64,000 nt of DNA from UBA7672 sp963738625 (GTDB lineage Bacteria; Pseudomonadota; Alphaproteobacteria; Caulobacterales; Hyphomonadaceae). Positions 36,668 to 48,103 of this stretch are shown here, piece by piece. The notes beneath the pieces are model-generated. The model did no database searches. It was not told where the DNA came from and was given only the letters and a program-made list of their open reading frames with translations. Numbering within the stretch: position 1 is the stretch's first letter; each line of letters begins with the position of its first letter. The stretch spans positions 186,001-250,000 of the forward strand of contig CAVTXH010000020.1 in NCBI GenBank assembly GCA_963738625.1. Reading direction: 5' to 3'. The position numbers were made by a program, and so were the translations under genes.

Positions 36668-38032
36668 ATGCATTCGGCCTTTCTCTCCCGCTCCACGCCC
36701 GCAATCCCGCTGGAGCTGGTCACCGCCAAAGGGCTCGGGCCCTGGACCAAGGAGCAGGACAAGCGGATCAAGGTGCTGGTCGATGCGGCCGCTTTCCGGG
36801 GCGACAACGGCAAGGCGCTGGTCGTGCCTGGCGAGGGCGGCGAGATAGAGAGAGTCATCGTCGGCGTGGGCGATGCGAGCGACGGCTATGTCCTCGCAAA
36901 TCTGCCGGGATCGCTGCCGCCGGGCGACTATACGCTGGGGGAAATTCCGACAGGACTGAATGCGGAAACGCTGACGCTCGGCTGGGCCGACGGCGCTTAT
37001 CGCTTCACCAGGTATAAAGCGTCGACCGAAAAGCCGCGCAGACTGGTTCTTGCCAAGGACGTCGATGGGCAGGAGGTGAGCCGGCAGGCCGAGGCGATCG
37101 ATTGGCTGCGCGACCTGGTCAACACGCCGCCGTGCGACATGGGGCCGGAAGAGATCGCCAACGAAGCCAGCGAGATGGCCAGGCAGTTCGGCGCCGAGGT
37201 GACGATCACCAAGGGCAAGGAGCTTGAGGCCGGCTATCCGATGGTGCACGCCGTCGGCAAAGGGGCGGTGCAGGCTCCACGCTATGTCGAGATTGCGTGG
37301 GGTAGGAAGGACGCGCCGGTTGTCGCCATTGTGGGCAAGGGGGTCGCCTTCGATACAGGCGGGCTCAACCTGAAAGGCGGCGACAATATGCGCCTGATGA
37401 AGAAGGACATGGGTGGGGCGGCCCATGCCCTGGCGCTGGCGCGGCTGGTGATGGGGGCGGAACTTCCGGTGCGGCTGATCTGCTGCACGCCGCTGGTCGA
37501 GAATGCGATCGGGCCGGATGCGTTCAGGCCGTCGGACATTCTGAAATCGCGGAAAGGTTTGACCGTTGAGATCGAGGACACGGATGCCGAGGGCAGGCTG
37601 ATCCTCGCCGACGCTTTGACTCGCGCATCAGAGCACAACCCTGAGATGATCATTGATTTTGCGACGCTCACGGGCGCTGCCCGCGTGGCGCTGGGGCCTG
37701 ATCTTGCTCCTTTATATACGGATGACGACCGGCTTGCGGCCGATATTGCTTCCGCAGCCGCAACGACCGGCGATCCCGTGTGGCGCATGCCGCTATGGGC
37801 GGGATACGAAGGCGGACTAAAATCTCCTATCGCCGACATGAAGAATCTCGGAGATGGGCCGATGGGCGGTTCTATCACCGCAGCCCTCTTCCTGAAGGCT
37901 TTTGTCTCTGCGCCGAGCTGGGCGCACTTCGATATATGGGCCTGGCGGCCGGGACGCTACGGGCGTCCTGCCGGGGCGGCGGCGTGCGGCCTACGGGCTG
38001 TGTGGTCGATGCTGAAGACGCGCTACGCGTAG
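36668..38032 (+). CDS. M17 leucyl aminopeptidase family protein
   Basis: The 454-residue enzyme has the M17 metal-binding signatures GKGVAFDTGGLNLKGGDNM and IEDTDAEGRLILADAL, in which the family's NTDAEGRL reads DTDAEGRL, and DFATLTGAARVALG. Residues 1-150 form the non-catalytic N-domain, and the rest is the two-zinc catalytic domain. It removes N-terminal residues from peptides in the cytosol. AGGGAT lies before ATG 36668. It is divergent from the TPR lipoprotein gene. Confidence 0.93.
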   Translation: MHSAFLSRSTPAIPLELVTAKGLGPWTKEQDKRIKVLVDAAAFRGDNGKALVVPGEGGEIERVIVGVGDASDGYVLANLPGSLPPGDYTLGEIPTGLNAETLTLGWADGAYRFTRYKASTEKPRRLVLAKDVDGQEVSRQAEAIDWLRDLVNTPPCDMGPEEIANEASEMARQFGAEVTITKGKELEAGYPMVHAVGKGAVQAPRYVEIAWGRKDAPVVAIVGKGVAFDTGGLNLKGGDNMRLMKKDMGGAAHALALARLVMGAELPVRLICCTPLVENAIGPDAFRPSDILKSRKGLTVEIEDTDAEGRLILADALTRASEHNPEMIIDFATLTGAARVALGPDLAPLYTDDDRLAADIASAAATTGDPVWRMPLWAGYEGGLKSPIADMKNLGDGPMGGSITAALFLKAFVSAPSWAHFDIWAWRPGRYGRPAGAAACGLRAVWSMLKTRYA

Positions 38033-38054
38033 ACAGGAAAAGGGCAAAGAAAAA

Positions 38055-38072
38055 ATTCGTTCGCGAACGGAT
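38055..38072. promoter_or_regulatory. near-perfect palindrome upstream of the small MarR gene
   Basis: ATTCGTTCGCGAACGGAT has one mismatched pair in 18 bases and ends two bases before ATG 38074. It is a candidate autoregulatory operator for the MarR-like gene. Confidence 0.5.
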
Positions 38073-38073
38073 T

Positions 38074-38523
38074 ATGTTCTCCTTGCTCGATTGGAAAAAT
38101 CGCGCGAATCTATCCGATGGGGCTGGCGAAACGGAGCTGTCGATGGACCGTGCGGCCGCGCTTGCCCTATTGAAAGATGTACTGGCGGATACGGTGAGGG
38201 CCGACGGGCCCGATCTGAACGCGCGACAGGCGGCAATCCTGTTGCGCGTATCGCTTGAACCTGGACCGCATACGGTCCGGGGCCTCGCTGAAGCACTCAG
38301 TCTTGGCAAACCGGCCGTAAGCCGGGCCTTGGACGCGCTCGGCGGGTATGGCCTTGCGGTTCGCCTGCCGGATGAAACCGACCGGCGTTCCGTGATCGTG
38401 CAGACAACCGCACGCGGCCTTGCGATGCTGGCGAGCCTCGCGGACCGGGTTGTGGCCTGCGAGCGTCAGCGCAATATGTCGGTCCACAAGAACATGGCCG
38501 GACCGACTTCGCATGCCGCCTGA
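38074..38523 (+). CDS. small MarR-like regulator
   Basis: Two starts are possible: ATG 38074 directly after the palindrome, or ATG 38143 (MDRAAALALLKDVLADTV) after a GGAG site. The product has a winged helix with LNARQAAILLRVSLEPGPH, LAEALSLGKPAVSRALDAL and wing LPDETDRRSVIVQT. It lies between the M17 peptidase and the NlpC/P60 gene on the same strand with gaps of 41 and 5 bases, so it may be co-transcribed. Its target beyond itself is unknown. Confidence 0.8.
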   Translation: MFSLLDWKNRANLSDGAGETELSMDRAAALALLKDVLADTVRADGPDLNARQAAILLRVSLEPGPHTVRGLAEALSLGKPAVSRALDALGGYGLAVRLPDETDRRSVIVQTTARGLAMLASLADRVVACERQRNMSVHKNMAGPTSHAA

Positions 38524-38528
38524 CATCT

Positions 38529-39401
38529 ATGTTGCCTGAGGGGCTGGCGCGCGATGCGCGCCTGCTTCCAGCTCGCGACGGGATCGCCGCTGAACACCTG
38601 AAAGGCGTGATAGCGGCCGCGCGCTATTCGGCCGGAACCCGCAGGGTGGTGACGGCGGGCGCCGCGGCCTTGCGGAAGTCGCCGGAATCCAATGCGGAAC
38701 AGGTGAACCAGGCGCTCTTCGGCGAGACCTTCACCGTCTATGACGAGCAGGGGGGCTGGGCCTGGGGGCAGCTGGCGGCGGATCACTATGTCGGCTGGAT
38801 GCGGGCGGACGAGCTGGGGACGGCGATTGCGCCGACCCATCGCGTGCGCGTGCTGCGCAGCTTCGTTTTCGAGGCGCCGAACATCAAGGCCACGCCTCTT
38901 AAGGCGGTTTCGATGAATGCGCTGCTGACGCTGGCCGAGAGCGATGGCGGGTTCACCCGCGTGCTTGGCGGAGGCGGGTCGTCGCACGGCTGGATCTTCG
39001 GACGGCATGTTTCGCTGCTGGGGGATTTCGAGACGGATTTCGTGGACGTCGCAACGCGCTTCGTCGGCGCCCCGTATCTCTGGGGCGGGCGGGAGAGCGC
39101 AGGGATAGACTGTTCGGGTCTGGTGCAGGTGTCGCTGCAAGCGACGGGACGAGCGCCGCTGCGGGATTCCGACATGCAGGAAAAGTCGCTCGGCGAGACG
39201 GTGACGCCGGATGCGGCGTTCTCGAACCTGAAACGAGGCGACCTGGTTTTCTGGCGCGGCCATGTCGGGATCATGGAGTCGCCCTCGATGCTGCTGCATG
39301 CGAGCGCACGCGACCTGCATGTCGAGATCGAGCCGCTGACGGAGGCGATCGCACGGATCCGGCCGATCGCCGGCGAAGTGCGGAGCGTGAAGCGGCCGTA
39401 G
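38529..39401 (+). CDS. NlpC/P60 cell-wall peptidase with SH3 domain
   Basis: The 290-residue product has an SH3-like N-terminal domain (residues about 40-165: AGAAALRKSPESNAEQVNQA, WAWGQLAADHYVGWM) and a C-terminal NlpC/P60 domain with catalytic Cys195 in GIDCSGLVQ, His245 in RGHVGIM and a third residue His257 in MLLHASA. Such enzymes cut gamma-D-Glu-diamino-acid bonds in peptidoglycan stem peptides. No signal peptide is seen, as is common for the alphaproteobacterial recycling type that acts on muropeptides in the cytosol. It begins five bases after the MarR stop. Confidence 0.9.
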   Translation: MLPEGLARDARLLPARDGIAAEHLKGVIAAARYSAGTRRVVTAGAAALRKSPESNAEQVNQALFGETFTVYDEQGGWAWGQLAADHYVGWMRADELGTAIAPTHRVRVLRSFVFEAPNIKATPLKAVSMNALLTLAESDGGFTRVLGGGGSSHGWIFGRHVSLLGDFETDFVDVATRFVGAPYLWGGRESAGIDCSGLVQVSLQATGRAPLRDSDMQEKSLGETVTPDAAFSNLKRGDLVFWRGHVGIMESPSMLLHASARDLHVEIEPLTEAIARIRPIAGEVRSVKRP

Positions 39402-39465
39402 ATATGACTGCGGCTCCGGAAGCTGGCGCTTCGGAGCAGTGTAAGTTGGGTTCGAGCGCGAACGG

Positions 39466-40074
<609 letters not shown>

Positions 40075-40404
40075 TATTCGCCCGCCCCGGAGGGCGTAGG
40101 AAAACTCTCCTGAAGATGTCTCGATCTTTTTTCTAGAGCACTGGATTCACTCGGGAGATTTTCGCGAGGCGCTTCAGAACACTGTTGTATTGTGAACTCG
40201 CCGCAAGGCGGCTGCCGGCCGGGCGGGCGGGCGCAGCTTAGCGCTCCCGAAAACCCTCCGTATGCGAGCAGTTTCAGGTAGTTAGCAGCTGGCGGCTTGA
40301 ACGCCCGAATCAGCGCACAATTTGAAGCGAACAATCAACAGGTTCGGCCGAGTGGCCGCTGGCGTGGCGGGATCGCCGCCTCTATCGCCGGTCGTTCGGG
40401 CTGA
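40075..40404. other. dnaG upstream region, no gene seen
   Basis: About 330 bases with lower GC around 40100-40200 (TCTCGATCTTTTTTCTAGAGCACTG region in part), probably holding the dnaG promoter. No clear coding frame is seen on either strand. Confidence 0.4.
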
Positions 40405-40416
40405 ATGGGCCGCAGG

Positions 40417-42402
40417 ATGCGTTTCCCAGAGGAATTTCTCAACGAACTGAAGTCGCGCGTGCGGCTGTCGGACGTCGTTGGGCGCAAGGTCCAGCTGAAG
40501 AAACGCGGCAAGGACTATGTCGGCCTGTCGCCCTTCTCGAACGAGAAGACGCCATCCTTCTACGTCCATGACGATCGCGGCTTCTACAAATGCTTTTCCA
40601 CCCAGAAGTCAGGCGACGCGATCACGTTTCTCATGGAGACGGAGCGGCTGACGTTCGCTGAATCCGTCGAGAAGCTGGCGCGCGATGTCGGGCTGGAGCT
40701 GCCGAAGCAGTCCGAAGGCGATGTGCAGCAGTACAAGAAGCGGACGACGCTGCTCGACTGGGCTGAGAAGGCCTGTGCCTTCTTCGAGGACCAGCTGCGC
40801 CGCACCGTTGGCGCGGAAGCGCGTGAATACCTGTCGAAGCGCGGGTTCGGACCAGAGGCCTGGAAGCGGCATCGCATGGGGTTTGCACCCGATGGCTGGC
40901 GCACGCTGTCGGACTATCTGACCAAGCAGGGCGCGACGCTGGAGGACCTGATCGAGGCAGGCCTGATCGTTCAACCCGAAGAGGCAGGGAAGGCGCCGTG
41001 GGACAGGTTCCGCAAACGCGTGATCTTCCCCATCGCCGACCAGAGCGGGAAGATCATCGCCTTCGGCGCTCGGACGCTCGATCCGGACGGCAAGCCGAAA
41101 TACCTCAACTCTTCAGACAGCCAGCTCTTCCACAAGGGCAGGACGCTCTATCGCTACATGCCGGCGCGCGAGGCGCTGGCGGCGCTGAACGGGCCGAAGG
41201 CGGAAGACAGCCCGCTGGCGCGCGGGCTGATCGTCACCGAAGGCTATGTCGATGCGATCGCGCTGGCGGAGGCCGGCATCGGAACGGCGGTGGCGCCGCT
41301 TGGCACCGCGCTGACCGAAGAGCAGCTGGAGCTTCTGTGGCGGGCGGGGCCGGAGCCGATCCTGTGTTTCGACGGCGATGCGGCAGGCATCAACGCAGCG
41401 CGTCGGGCGTGCGACCGGGCGCTGCCGCTGATCGAGCCGGGCAAGACGCTGTTCTTCGTGATGCTGCCGGACGGGATGGACCCGGACGATGTGGTGCGGG
41501 TGCGCGGGGCGCAGGCGATGCGGGACATGCTGTCGTCCGCCAAGCCTCTGGTCGACCTGCTGTGGAGCCGGGAGCTCGAGGCCGAACCGCTGGATACGCC
41601 CGAGCGGAAGGCCGGATTCGAGGCGCGGCTTATGGCCGCTGTGAGCCTGATCAAGCACCCCGGCGTGAAGAAGGCTTACGAAAGGGAACTCCGCGACCGG
41701 CTGTACTGGCACTCGCGCCACACACGAGGGGGGCCGGCGCAGGCCGCCGGCCAGAGGACGTGGTCCGGGTCGGGGTTCAGTTCTGGACAGGGCCAGAACA
41801 GGAACTGGGGCCGAAACCAGCCGGAAACCATCGGAGTGAAGGTCGACAATCCAGGCCCGACCGGCATGACGGGCGAGCGCCTGGTTGTCCGGGCGATCGA
41901 ATCGCCGGGGATCATGGAGCTGGTCCGCGAGGCCCTGACTCGGGCAGCGTTCGAGGACCCGGATGTGGTGGCTATCCGGGACGCAGCGTTTTACGTCTAT
42001 GACCACACCGAAATGCTTGACCGACCTGCAGTAGCGGCCCATTTACGTAGTCTTGGCCGCAAGCGGGCTGTCGAGCTTTTGGAAACTTTCCCTGTCGGGC
42101 AGCCGATGGACCCTCGTTCTGCCGAGGGCCGTGACTGGCTTGACGCGTTAGGGCGGTTTCCGGTGGCGAAGGCTCTTGTTGGCGAGGTCAAGGCTACGGT
42201 CCGGGCTGACGAGGAGGGCGTTGAAATGATGAGCGCCGCTCATCAGGCCAGGATCATGCAGAAGGTTATTGCCCGCAGAAGCGCAAGCCGATCGGTGGTG
42301 GAAGAGGCCGCGTCCTCTCCGGCCGACCAGGGTGTGCAGGAATTGCGCGACGCTGTGGGGGGGATGGGCGCCGCTATGGAGAACAAGCGTTCTGAAGACT
42401 GA
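40417..42402 (+). CDS. dnaG: DNA primase
   Basis: ATG 40417 (MRFPEEFLNELK) matches the usual alphaproteobacterial start; ATG 40405 adds four residues. The 661-residue product makes RNA primers at the replication fork with DnaB. Domains: N-terminal zinc-ribbon region (about 30-100), Toprim core (about 255-345) with VTEGYVDAIAL and CFDGDAAGINAARRA, and a C-terminal helicase-binding part after a Gly/Gln/Asn-rich linker near 440-470. Oddly, the zinc site reads LSPFSNEKTPSF and KCFSTQKSGDA, so three of the usual four Cys/His ligands are replaced. It runs directly into the rpoD region, probably one operon. Confidence 0.95.
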   Translation: MRFPEEFLNELKSRVRLSDVVGRKVQLKKRGKDYVGLSPFSNEKTPSFYVHDDRGFYKCFSTQKSGDAITFLMETERLTFAESVEKLARDVGLELPKQSEGDVQQYKKRTTLLDWAEKACAFFEDQLRRTVGAEAREYLSKRGFGPEAWKRHRMGFAPDGWRTLSDYLTKQGATLEDLIEAGLIVQPEEAGKAPWDRFRKRVIFPIADQSGKIIAFGARTLDPDGKPKYLNSSDSQLFHKGRTLYRYMPAREALAALNGPKAEDSPLARGLIVTEGYVDAIALAEAGIGTAVAPLGTALTEEQLELLWRAGPEPILCFDGDAAGINAARRACDRALPLIEPGKTLFFVMLPDGMDPDDVVRVRGAQAMRDMLSSAKPLVDLLWSRELEAEPLDTPERKAGFEARLMAAVSLIKHPGVKKAYERELRDRLYWHSRHTRGGPAQAAGQRTWSGSGFSSGQGQNRNWGRNQPETIGVKVDNPGPTGMTGERLVVRAIESPGIMELVREALTRAAFEDPDVVAIRDAAFYVYDHTEMLDRPAVAAHLRSLGRKRAVELLETFPVGQPMDPRSAEGRDWLDALGRFPVAKALVGEVKATVRADEEGVEMMSAAHQARIMQKVIARRSASRSVVEEAASSPADQGVQELRDAVGGMGAAMENKRSED

Positions 42403-42403
42403 C

Positions 42404-42838
42404 TTGAAGAACAAGGCCAAGCGTCCACACCCGGCAAAGGCTGTTGCCAAGCCGGTGAATGCCAAGGACAAGCGCGCCGCTGCAAAGCCGAGCCCTGCGA
42501 AAGCGGAGCCGAAGAAGGATTCAAGAAAGCCCGAGCCAGCGAAAGCGGCGAAGGCAGCGCCGCCGCTGAAGGGGACAGCGGCCAAGGCGCCTCCGGTGAA
42601 GGCTCAGCCCGTGAAGGGCGTGGTGTCCAAGCCGGTGGCGTCGAAGGAGGCTCCGCCCAAGGGCGGAGACAAGGCCGGAGGGGCCAAGGCGCCTCCTGTG
42701 AAGGCCCAGCCGGCGAAGGCCGGCCCGGTCAAGGGCTCGGAGACTAGGGGCCCGGAGACTAGGGGCCCAGAGACTAGGGGCGCAGAGGCCAAGGACCGCA
42801 ACGGACGTGTCGAGAAGTCCGGTGTACGGAGAGAATTG
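42404..42838 (+). other. in-frame Lys/Ala/Pro-rich extension upstream of rpoD
   Basis: The rpoD frame stays open for 145 codons upstream of its normal ATG, from TTG 42404 two bases after the dnaG stop. The translation is almost all Lys, Ala, Pro, Gly and Val, with repeated units such as AKAPPVKAQPVKG and three GPETRG-like copies. The composition is that of histone-H1-like or linker tails. It could be a translated N-terminal tail of RpoD, a separate small ORF, or an untranslated spacer with coding-like composition. The normal RpoD start has a much better ribosome site, so translation from here is unproven. Confidence 0.45.
42740..42784 (+). repeat. 15-base tandem repeat, three copies
   Basis: GAGACTAGGGGCCCG-like units begin at 42740, 42755 and 42770 inside the Lys/Ala/Pro-rich stretch. 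The period of 15 keeps the frame and codes for five-residue units ending in TRG. Confidence 0.85.
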
Positions 42839-44941
<2,103 letters not shown>

Positions 44942-44970
44942 TCGAGCTTTCAGCTCAAGACGATTGGAAA

Positions 44971-44996
44971 AGCCCGGCGGAAGCGCCGGGCTTTTT
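44971..44996 (+). terminator. rho-independent terminator of dnaG-rpoD
   Basis: AGCCCGGCG-gaag-CGCCGGGCT with a T-run, 30 bases after the rpoD stop. The A-run before the stem lets it work from the other side too. Confidence 0.9.
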
Positions 44997-45070
44997 CGTC
45001 AGCGCCGAGCAACCTAACCTTGAATATGTTCGCCGAATGTTCTAGCGCCGACTTGGGTTGGAGATAGACA

Positions 45071-45295
45071 ATGCCGGTGATGAGCGGCGAGGTGTATGAC
45101 GCCCTGACCGAGGCAGGCGCTTCGCAGGAAAAAGCGCGCAAGGCAGCAGAAGCCGTGGCCGGGTACGAAAATCGCTTCGGAGGAATTGAAAGCCGCATCA
45201 CGAAAGTGGACGGCGATCTCACGCTCCTCAAATGGATGGTCGGCTTCAACGTTGCGCTGACTGTAGCGGTGCTTGTGAGACTGTTCGCGCCCTGA
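45071..45295 (+). CDS. small coiled-coil membrane protein (DUF1640-like)
   Basis: GGAG precedes ATG 45071. The 74-residue product has an amphipathic helical N-terminus (YDALTEAGASQEKARKAAEA), a heptad-like middle (IESRITKVDGDLTLLKW) and one C-terminal membrane helix (MVGFNVALTVAVLVRLF). This is the layout of short DUF1640/CCDC90-type proteins, whose bacterial role is unknown. Confidence 0.6.
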   Translation: MPVMSGEVYDALTEAGASQEKARKAAEAVAGYENRFGGIESRITKVDGDLTLLKWMVGFNVALTVAVLVRLFAP

Positions 45296-45467
45296 GGTCT
45301 GAAGAACGTCTTCCGGCACGAGAGGCTTGGGCTTCCCTCGGATGGCTTCGCGAAACAAGCGCACTGACGTCGCGTTTCTGCCGCGCTGCGATATCTATGC
45401 AAGTGCAGGCGCGTGGCGCAGACTCCTCCCAATGACGGTCGACAGGCTGCCTTCTGCGAGGATGAAA

Positions 45468-47433
45468 ATGACGGGGTTTCTGCGCGCTTCAGTGCTGGGT
45501 GGCTTATCGCTCGGGCTGATCTCTTGCCAGGGGGCGCCGGAGCCGGCGGTCGAGGCGCCGGCCGCAACTGTGCAGGCGCCAGCGCCCACACCGGTTCCGC
45601 AGCAGGTTGCGGCAGCGGATGCGCATCCGGGTGAGGAGGTCTACAAGCAATTCTGCGCGACATGCCACGACAATCCCGAAGGCACGCGCTCGCCGGCGAA
45701 AGACACGCTGAAGCAGATGAGCTTGCAGTTCATCAACTTCGCGCTGACCAACGGGAAGATGAAGGCGCAGGGCGCGCCGCTGTCGGCCGAGCAGCGCGGG
45801 CAGGTGATCAATTTCCTGACCGGCGGCAAGGTGTCGACGGATACCTGGACGGCGGGCTTCAAGTGCGATGCGGCGCGTCTGCCGGTTGACCTCTCGGGCG
45901 CCGCGACGATCACCAATTTCGGTTTCGACAGGAGCAATACCCGCTCGCTTACGGCGCAACAGGCCGGCCTGACGAAAGCGCAGCTCTCGAACATGGAGCT
46001 CGCCTGGGCGATCGGCTTCCCGGAGGCGACGAGCATGCGCTCGCAGAGCGCGGTCGTCGGCAAGAACCTGTTCGTGCCGGTCGCCGACGTGGCGGCGATG
46101 TACGCGTTCGACATCTCCGATCCGGCCAGGCCTTGCCTGCAATGGGTCTATCACTCGCCGGGCGGAGCGCCGCTGCGCTCGAGCCCGGCCTATGGCGTCG
46201 TCGACGGCGTGCCGCTGCTGGTGTTCTCGGGCCTCGATGCGACCGTGCACGCGGTGGACGCGCGGACGGGCAAGGCGGTGTGGACCAAGATGGCGGGGAC
46301 GTATTCGTTCTCGACCACGACGGGCGTGCCGACCATTCTGGAGGACCGGGTGATCGTGCCGGTCGCGCAGTTTGAGATCCTCTATGGCGGAAACACCAAG
46401 CAGCAGTGCTGCACCAACCATGGCTATGTGCTCTCGCTCGACCCCAAGACAGGCGAACAGCAATGGCGCTATGACACCATGCCCGAGGCGACGCACCAGC
46501 GCGACCGGGGCGACGGACAGTCGCTGATGGGGCCGTCCGGCGCGCCGATCTGGAACTCCCCGGTCGTCGATGAGAAGCGCGGCCTGGTCTATTTCGGCAC
46601 TGGGGAGAGCAACTCGCCTCCGGCGCACAAGACCACCAACGCGATCATTGCGATCGACCTCAAGACCGGCAAGGAGAGGTGGAGCTTCCACGCTACGCCG
46701 AACGACATCTACAATGTCGGCTGCGATCTCCATTCGAAACCCGAGCTGCTGAACTGCACCAAGGCGCCCGAGACGGTGTTCCGCGATGTCGACTTCGGAG
46801 CGTCGGTGATCCTCGGCACGCATTCCGACGGGAAGCAGCTTGTCTATGCCGGGCAGAAGTCGGGTTCGGTGTGGGCGTTCGAGCCGGAGACAGGCAAGGT
46901 CGTGTGGCGCAGGCCGCTCGGCACAGGCGGCGTGTTGGGCGGCGTCCATTGGGGCATCGCCTTCGACAAGGACACGGTCTATGCGCCGATCTCAACGGTC
47001 GGCGCGCCCGATCCCCGGCGAGTGGGACGGCGATCCCAAGATCAAGCCGGGCCTTTACGCGCTCGACGGCAAGACGGGCAGGATCAAGTGGCAATACAAC
47101 CCGGACCTCCCGCCGGGCACGCCGCCTTCGCCGCCGGGCTTCCCGCAGCATCCGGTGGCGATGTCGACCGCGCCGGCGGTGATCGACGGCGTCGTGATCG
47201 CGGCGACGTTGGATGGGACGATCCACGCGCTCGATGCCGCGAACGGCAAGCTATTGTGGAAGCAGGCGACGGCGAAGGCGTACACCACGCTGAACGGCGT
47301 GCCTGGAAAAGGCGGCGCGATCGATTCCGTCTCGCTCTACGCCGCCAACGGGCTGCTGATCGCCAATTCGGGATATGGGTCGTTCGGACAGGCGCCGGGC
47401 AATGTGATCCTGGCGTTCAAACCGGCGAACTGA
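45468..47433 (+). pseudogene. cytochrome c-PQQ dehydrogenase (PVA-dehydrogenase type) with one frameshift
   Basis: GAGG lies six bases before ATG 45468. The product has a lipobox (LGLISC), haem motif CATCH (Cys63, Cys66, His67) and a PQQ propeller with Cys-Cys in QQCCTNHG and GPSGAPIWNSP. The frame fails near 47010, at KDTVYAPISTVGAP, and resumes in the +1 frame with IPGEWDGDPKIKPGLY through to SGYGSFGQAPGNVILAFKP and the stop at 47433. Both sides match the dehydrogenases at 5456 and 48977. A one-base insertion (or two-base loss) explains it; only the last two blades are affected. It may be a recent pseudogene or a sequence error. Confidence 0.82.
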
Positions 47434-48103
47434 CCGGTAGCGTCTCGGTTCGCAATCGTCCGGGCTAAGACCAAAGCAGTCCGCCCGGAAGGGCCGATCC
47501 TGAGCGATCCGGGCGTTCGTAAGCTTGTGACGCGCGGGCGGAGTTTGTTTAGATTTCTACGACGCCCGCACTGAGGGTGGTAGAGGCGTGCGCTTGCCGG
47601 GCGTCGCAGAAAGCTAAACAGAAGCAGGCGTCGATGTTCGTTTGCATGCTGAAGCGCTTGTGGGCGGCAGGCGCCGTCAAGTTAGCCAAGTGAACGTCGC
47701 TTTCGAGCTCGCGCGGCGTAACCGCGAGACGGAAATTCGAAGCGAAATCAGGCGCGGCCGCCCCGCGCCAGAAATCACTCGACCAGTATTCGCGCTTAAC
47801 CTGGCAGCTCGGCTATGCCGCCTGCGGCATCCCCAAACGCTGCGCCGTATTGCTCGAAGCAGCGGACGCCGCCGACGCAAATCCGCAGCAGCACGCGCGC
47901 ACTACTGACCAATATTCTAATACTTGACAATTGACGATTTAAATAATAGCGTTCGTGATCGGCGTGCTTCTCAAGCGCCGCCGAGGCCTGGATAGTCCAG
48001 CGCGTCACGCACGCTGCCTTCTGCTCGGGCGCGCGGGCGCGCAGCGGCCGCCTCGGCAACATCGCCCTCTACGACGGAGCGGATCATTCAGGCAGGGCAG
48101 GGA
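47434..48103. other. 670-base gap, no gene seen
   Basis: No frame here looks coding. It holds a 9-base-arm inverted repeat (47560-47606) and, at about 47905-47950, an AT-rich patch with TTGACA at 47924 that stands out from the GC-rich surroundings. The patch could be a promoter remnant or a protein-binding site, but no gene follows it correctly. Confidence 0.4.
47560..47606. repeat. inverted repeat
   Basis: CGACGCCCG (47560-47568) pairs perfectly with CGGGCGTCG (47598-47606) across 29 bases. There is no T-run, so it is not a standard terminator. Confidence 0.5.

Noticed and set aside
35753..37426. A 557-codon reverse frame that would extend the TPR lipoprotein upstream
   Set aside because: The upstream half is antisense to the M17 aminopeptidase; the lipoprotein signal starts at 36556.
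42740..42784. CRISPR-like array
   Set aside because: The units are contiguous 15-mers without spacers, inside an open frame.
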